14,637 nucleotides of DNA from an uncultured Prevotellaceae bacterium (GTDB taxonomy: Bacteria; Bacteroidota; Bacteroidia; Bacteroidales; Bacteroidaceae), in NCBI GenBank assembly GCA_946624335.1, contig CAMOSA010000043.1, forward strand, positions 1 through 14,637, in the 5' to 3' direction. Below, one piece after another: positions 12,175 to 14,637 of the stretch. The notes beneath the pieces were generated by a model, which was given only the letters and a program-made list of their open reading frames with translations, was not told the origin of the DNA and made no database searches. Position numbers and translations under genes: made by a program. Every line of letters begins with the position of its first letter. Within the stretch, counting starts at the first letter, position 1.

Positions 12175-14637
12175 TTATTGCGTGATGATATTCCTTAGCT
12201 CCTCGTAGTCGCGAACGACGCTATAGGTGACAGCAGCGCTGGAGATGGTGGCGAAATGTCGGCGGGCACATTCTATCTTCACGCGCTCCGTCTCGCGGTA
12301 GTCCGTCACCTCATCGTTGCGATAGCCCTTGGTCTCGGCCACGAAATAGATATGCTTGATGTCAGGTTCCTCTTTGAAGACGATGGCCCAGTCGGGATTG
12401 TAGTGCCCTACAGGTGTATTGATATAGAAGCCGTTAGGCAACTTGGTATAGACGGCCACCTCGTTCTGCACCTCAAGGCTCTTGGCGAAGTTCATCTCGA
12501 TGCCTTGTGAATCCACGACCACGATGTCATAGAGTGACTTCTGCGACTCCAGCGCGTTCAAGCCCAGCTTGCCTTTCAGCGTGGCGGCGCTGAAGATGTC
12601 GGAGTCGTACGCTTGGTTCAGACGATGGTACTGTATATGTTCCACCACGGCTATGGCCTTGCATTGGTTGATGATGTTGCACGCCTTGATGATGAACTCC
12701 TCGGGATTGGCCTTGAACATATTGAACGTCTTTGGGCGTATCTTCTGCAGGATGCTGACGACCGCCTTGCGCGTCAGCCCCGTTCCTTCCACCAACTTCC
12801 CTATCAGGTCATATTTCACGCCCTCGCCCACCAGTTCGTGCACGCTCTCCGCTTCGGCTTCGCTGACCATCATCGCGTTACCCTCCAGCAGTTGCTGCCG
12901 GCTCTTGATGTCGTTCAGCGTGCCCGTCACCACCTTGATGCGTATTTCCGTCACTTGCAAGTGGGCATCCAGTTCGATGACGGCCCTGCTGATGAGGTCT
13001 TCCGTACTGAAGTCTACGGTGTAGTAGGTCTGCTGGATGATCTTGCGCCACAGCTCCTGGAACTCTTTGCGTGCAAACTTCTTCTGGTCGAACCGCGCCT
13101 CTCGCACCCTGCGTGCATCTTCGGGCTTGATGCTATCCGGATTGAAGATGCTGTCTAAGCGCTTTACGAGGTCCTCTTTGAAGTCGTTATACTCTTCGCC
13201 GAAGTCCAGCTTGCCCTGCTGCTTGTCCTCGTGATACTGCGGTGTCAGCTGTCCCTGCTTGGTGATGTAGCCCTTCATGCGCAGTGCAAAGACGATGTCC
13301 TGTGCGTCGTCCTCGTCCAGCGTTCGTTGTTCGCCTTGGGCATTGGTTACCATCATATCCTTGAACAACGTAGCTTGCACCTTCAGCGGACGGTCGGCCA
13401 CAGCCTCGGCAATCTCTGTCTGCAGTTTTGCGGCAAACGAGTTGTACGACTCGCTGGCTATCACCGTCAGTTCGTTCACGTCGAAGACGCCGCCGTGCAG
13501 CACGCTCTCGTCCTGCCGTTCACCTTTGCTGTTGACGCACAGTCGCATTCCTCTTCCCACCTCCTGACGTTTCTTCGTCTGGTTGTCCGAGTCCTTCAGC
13601 GTACAGATCTGGAACACGTTGGGATTATCCCACCCTTCCTTCAGGGCCGAGTGCGAGAAGATGAAGCGGACAGGCGTATCGAACGACAGCAGTTTCTCTT
13701 TTTCCTTCATGATGAGCTGATAACCTCGCACCTCATTCTCACCTTCTTTGTTGCCCGATTCAACAATCTTATTCTTCTTGTCGCGCGAGAAATAGCCGTC
13801 ATGAACCTGCTCTGCCGTAAAACGTTTCAGATAAGCCACATAGGCCGGATCGTCGGCAAACTCCAGCTGCATCTCTCCTACAATGCGCTCATACTCCTCT
13901 TCAAATATCTGCGCATAAACACCCTTGCCGGAGGCTTCCCCCTCGCCCTCACAGTTCCCCTCGCCTTTCGGAGAGGGGTTAGGGGTGAGGCCGGGGGCTT
14001 TGGGGTGAGGCTCCCTATAGTTGTCCACATGGTCGATGAAGAACAGCGACAGGCATTTGATGCCCATACGGAACAACTTACGTTCCTTGTGCAGATGCGA
14101 GAGGATGGTCTCGCGTATCTGCTGACGGCGCACGTAGATGTCGTTCACGCGTCCCACCATCTCGCCTTCATGCAGCACCGTTCCGTTCAGCAGTCGCACC
14201 GTGCGGTTGTAGCCGTCTATGCTCTCCACGCGATAGCCGTTCTTGTATTCCTCCAGACCGCCGCTTTGCTGGTAGATGTCGAAGCCGTCGGCCACCAGCT
14301 GTGTCACCTGCTTCACGCTGCTCACGCCCTTCTTGTCGAAGCCGATGCGAGCCCTTGGATTACCTTCGCTCAGCTCGATACTTTCTAAGTACAGGTAACC
14401 ATTGGTGGCAGTAGTGCCTTTCTGCTCGATGCCCTTCACCGTGATTTTCTTCACGAGCTTCTTGTTGTAAGCATCCATCGCATCCAGCCGATACACCATG
14501 TTCACGATGTCCCCGGCCCTGTGCGTGGCGCTATATAATAAGGTGAACAGCGGGTGGAACTCCTTCAGCTTCTCGCGCGTCGCATTCTTCTTGTCGGCGC
14601 CGAGCACCGACTGCGGCTCGTCGGTAATCAGGATGGG
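12175..14637 (-). CDS. res: Type III restriction enzyme, Res subunit (C-terminal part)
   Basis: Res subunits combine a superfamily 2 helicase/translocase with a nuclease and, with the Mod methyltransferase, cut DNA at unmethylated sites. The gene runs off the right edge; 820 residues plus stop are visible and the missing N-terminus should hold Walker A. Seen, in order: Walker B-like LITDEPQSV (visible residues 3-11), SAT in LLYSATHR (33-40), helicase motif V ALKEGWDNPNVFQICTL and motif VI QEVGRGMRLCVN (about 13540-13630), and a C-terminal PD-(D/E)xK nuclease: NPDWAIVF, then VAETKGYR (about 12315-12400). The GTG at 14607 is not a real start, because the frame continues upstream into Walker B. 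Odd: an in-frame palindromic-repeat insertion at about visible residues 210-237. Catalytic motifs are intact, so the visible part is not obviously a pseudogene. The Mod gene, normally upstream, lies outside the window. Confidence 0.9.
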   Translation of the reverse strand, partial: PILITDEPQSVLGADKKNATREKLKEFHPLFTLLYSATHRAGDIVNMVYRLDAMDAYNKKLVKKITVKGIEQKGTTATNGYLYLESIELSEGNPRARIGFDKKGVSSVKQVTQLVADGFDIYQQSGGLEEYKNGYRVESIDGYNRTVRLLNGTVLHEGEMVGRVNDIYVRRQQIRETILSHLHKERKLFRMGIKCLSLFFIDHVDNYREPHPKAPGLTPNPSPKGEGNCEGEGEASGKGVYAQIFEEEYERIVGEMQLEFADDPAYVAYLKRFTAEQVHDGYFSRDKKNKIVESGNKEGENEVRGYQLIMKEKEKLLSFDTPVRFIFSHSALKEGWDNPNVFQICTLKDSDNQTKKRQEVGRGMRLCVNSKGERQDESVLHGGVFDVNELTVIASESYNSFAAKLQTEIAEAVADRPLKVQATLFKDMMVTNAQGEQRTLDEDDAQDIVFALRMKGYITKQGQLTPQYHEDKQQGKLDFGEEYNDFKEDLVKRLDSIFNPDSIKPEDARRVREARFDQKKFARKEFQELWRKIIQQTYYTVDFSTEDLISRAVIELDAHLQVTEIRIKVVTGTLNDIKSRQQLLEGNAMMVSEAEAESVHELVGEGVKYDLIGKLVEGTGLTRKAVVSILQKIRPKTFNMFKANPEEFIIKACNIINQCKAIAVVEHIQYHRLNQAYDSDIFSAATLKGKLGLNALESQKSLYDIVVVDSQGIEMNFAKSLEVQNEVAVYTKLPNGFYINTPVGHYNPDWAIVFKEEPDIKHIYFVAETKGYRNDEVTDYRETERVKIECARRHFATISSAAVTYSVVRDYEELRNIITQ
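13933..14016 (-). repeat. REP-like palindromic element inserted in frame in res
   Basis: The translated stretch includes LTPNPSPKGEG, a peptide I recognise as the translation of a dispersed GC-rich palindromic repeat. At DNA level the minus strand has CCCCTCTCC, a GAAA tetraloop, then GGCGAGGGG (nine positions, one mismatch), flanked by repeated CCTCACCCC on one side and GGCGAGGGG on the other, giving a nested hairpin. It separates SLFFIDHVDNYRE from VYAQIFEEEY, two segments that are close together in ordinary Res proteins, and it keeps the reading frame. Confidence 0.7.

Noticed and set aside
13231..14388. Long plus-strand frame (385 codons) opposite res
   Set aside because: It lies wholly antisense to a gene with clear helicase motifs, shows no family motif, and such mirror frames are common opposite GC-rich coding sequence.

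Overview
This window looks like Bacteroidota chromosome, most likely order Bacteroidales (a Prevotellaceae-like genome would fit; I cannot name the species). The main evidence is five upstream regions with the Bacteroidota-type -7 promoter element TAnnTTTG, three of them with a TTTG -33 element 20-22 bp upstream. Shine-Dalgarno sites are mostly weak or absent, and gene content fits: a FadL/OmpP1-type outer membrane protein, class 1B PyrK-PyrD, a short AMP nucleosidase and a small XRE regulator of a type common in the order. Genes are moderately GC-rich; one intergenic stretch (about 9150-9670) is visibly AT-rich.

Layout. 1-226: non-coding, with a terminator for the minus-strand gene that follows. 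227-1852 (-): FadL/OmpP1-type outer membrane transporter with a coiled-coil-like insertion. 1853-2188: divergent control region with back-to-back promoters and a 25-bp inverted repeat. 2189-4525 (+): two-gene operon of an XRE-cupin regulator and an acyl-CoA ligase, closed by a 16-bp perfect hairpin. 4623-5105 (-): unrecognised 160-aa protein, preceded by a promoter, a 12-bp intrinsic-terminator hairpin and a possible 16-codon leader ORF. 5388-8287 (-): pyrK, pyrD and a triple helix-hairpin-helix membrane protein. 8573-9046 (-): small XRE regulator with a good promoter and its own terminator. 9151-9812: 660-bp AT-rich gap containing a GC-richer, highly foldable segment of about 83 bp. 9813-11670 (-): amn then holA. 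11671-12174: intergenic region with four 22-bp tandem repeats, a perfect 46-bp palindrome and a possible 63-aa ORF. 12175 to the right edge (-): C-terminal 820 residues of a type III restriction enzyme (Res), carrying an in-frame palindromic-repeat insertion.

How the parts may work together. The porin-like FadL protein, the sensory cupin regulator and the acyl-CoA ligase could form an uptake-activation-regulation unit for a fatty or other carboxylic acid (inference from adjacency and families). PyrK and PyrD make the NAD-dependent dihydroorotate dehydrogenase of pyrimidine synthesis. Amn and HolA are housekeeping. The Res gene is the accessory element; its Mod partner is not in the window. 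I did not find a clearly new multi-gene system. The least explained signals are RNA/DNA structures: the 5165-5273 leader, the 9674-9756 structured segment, and the repeat/palindrome cluster at 11821-11982.
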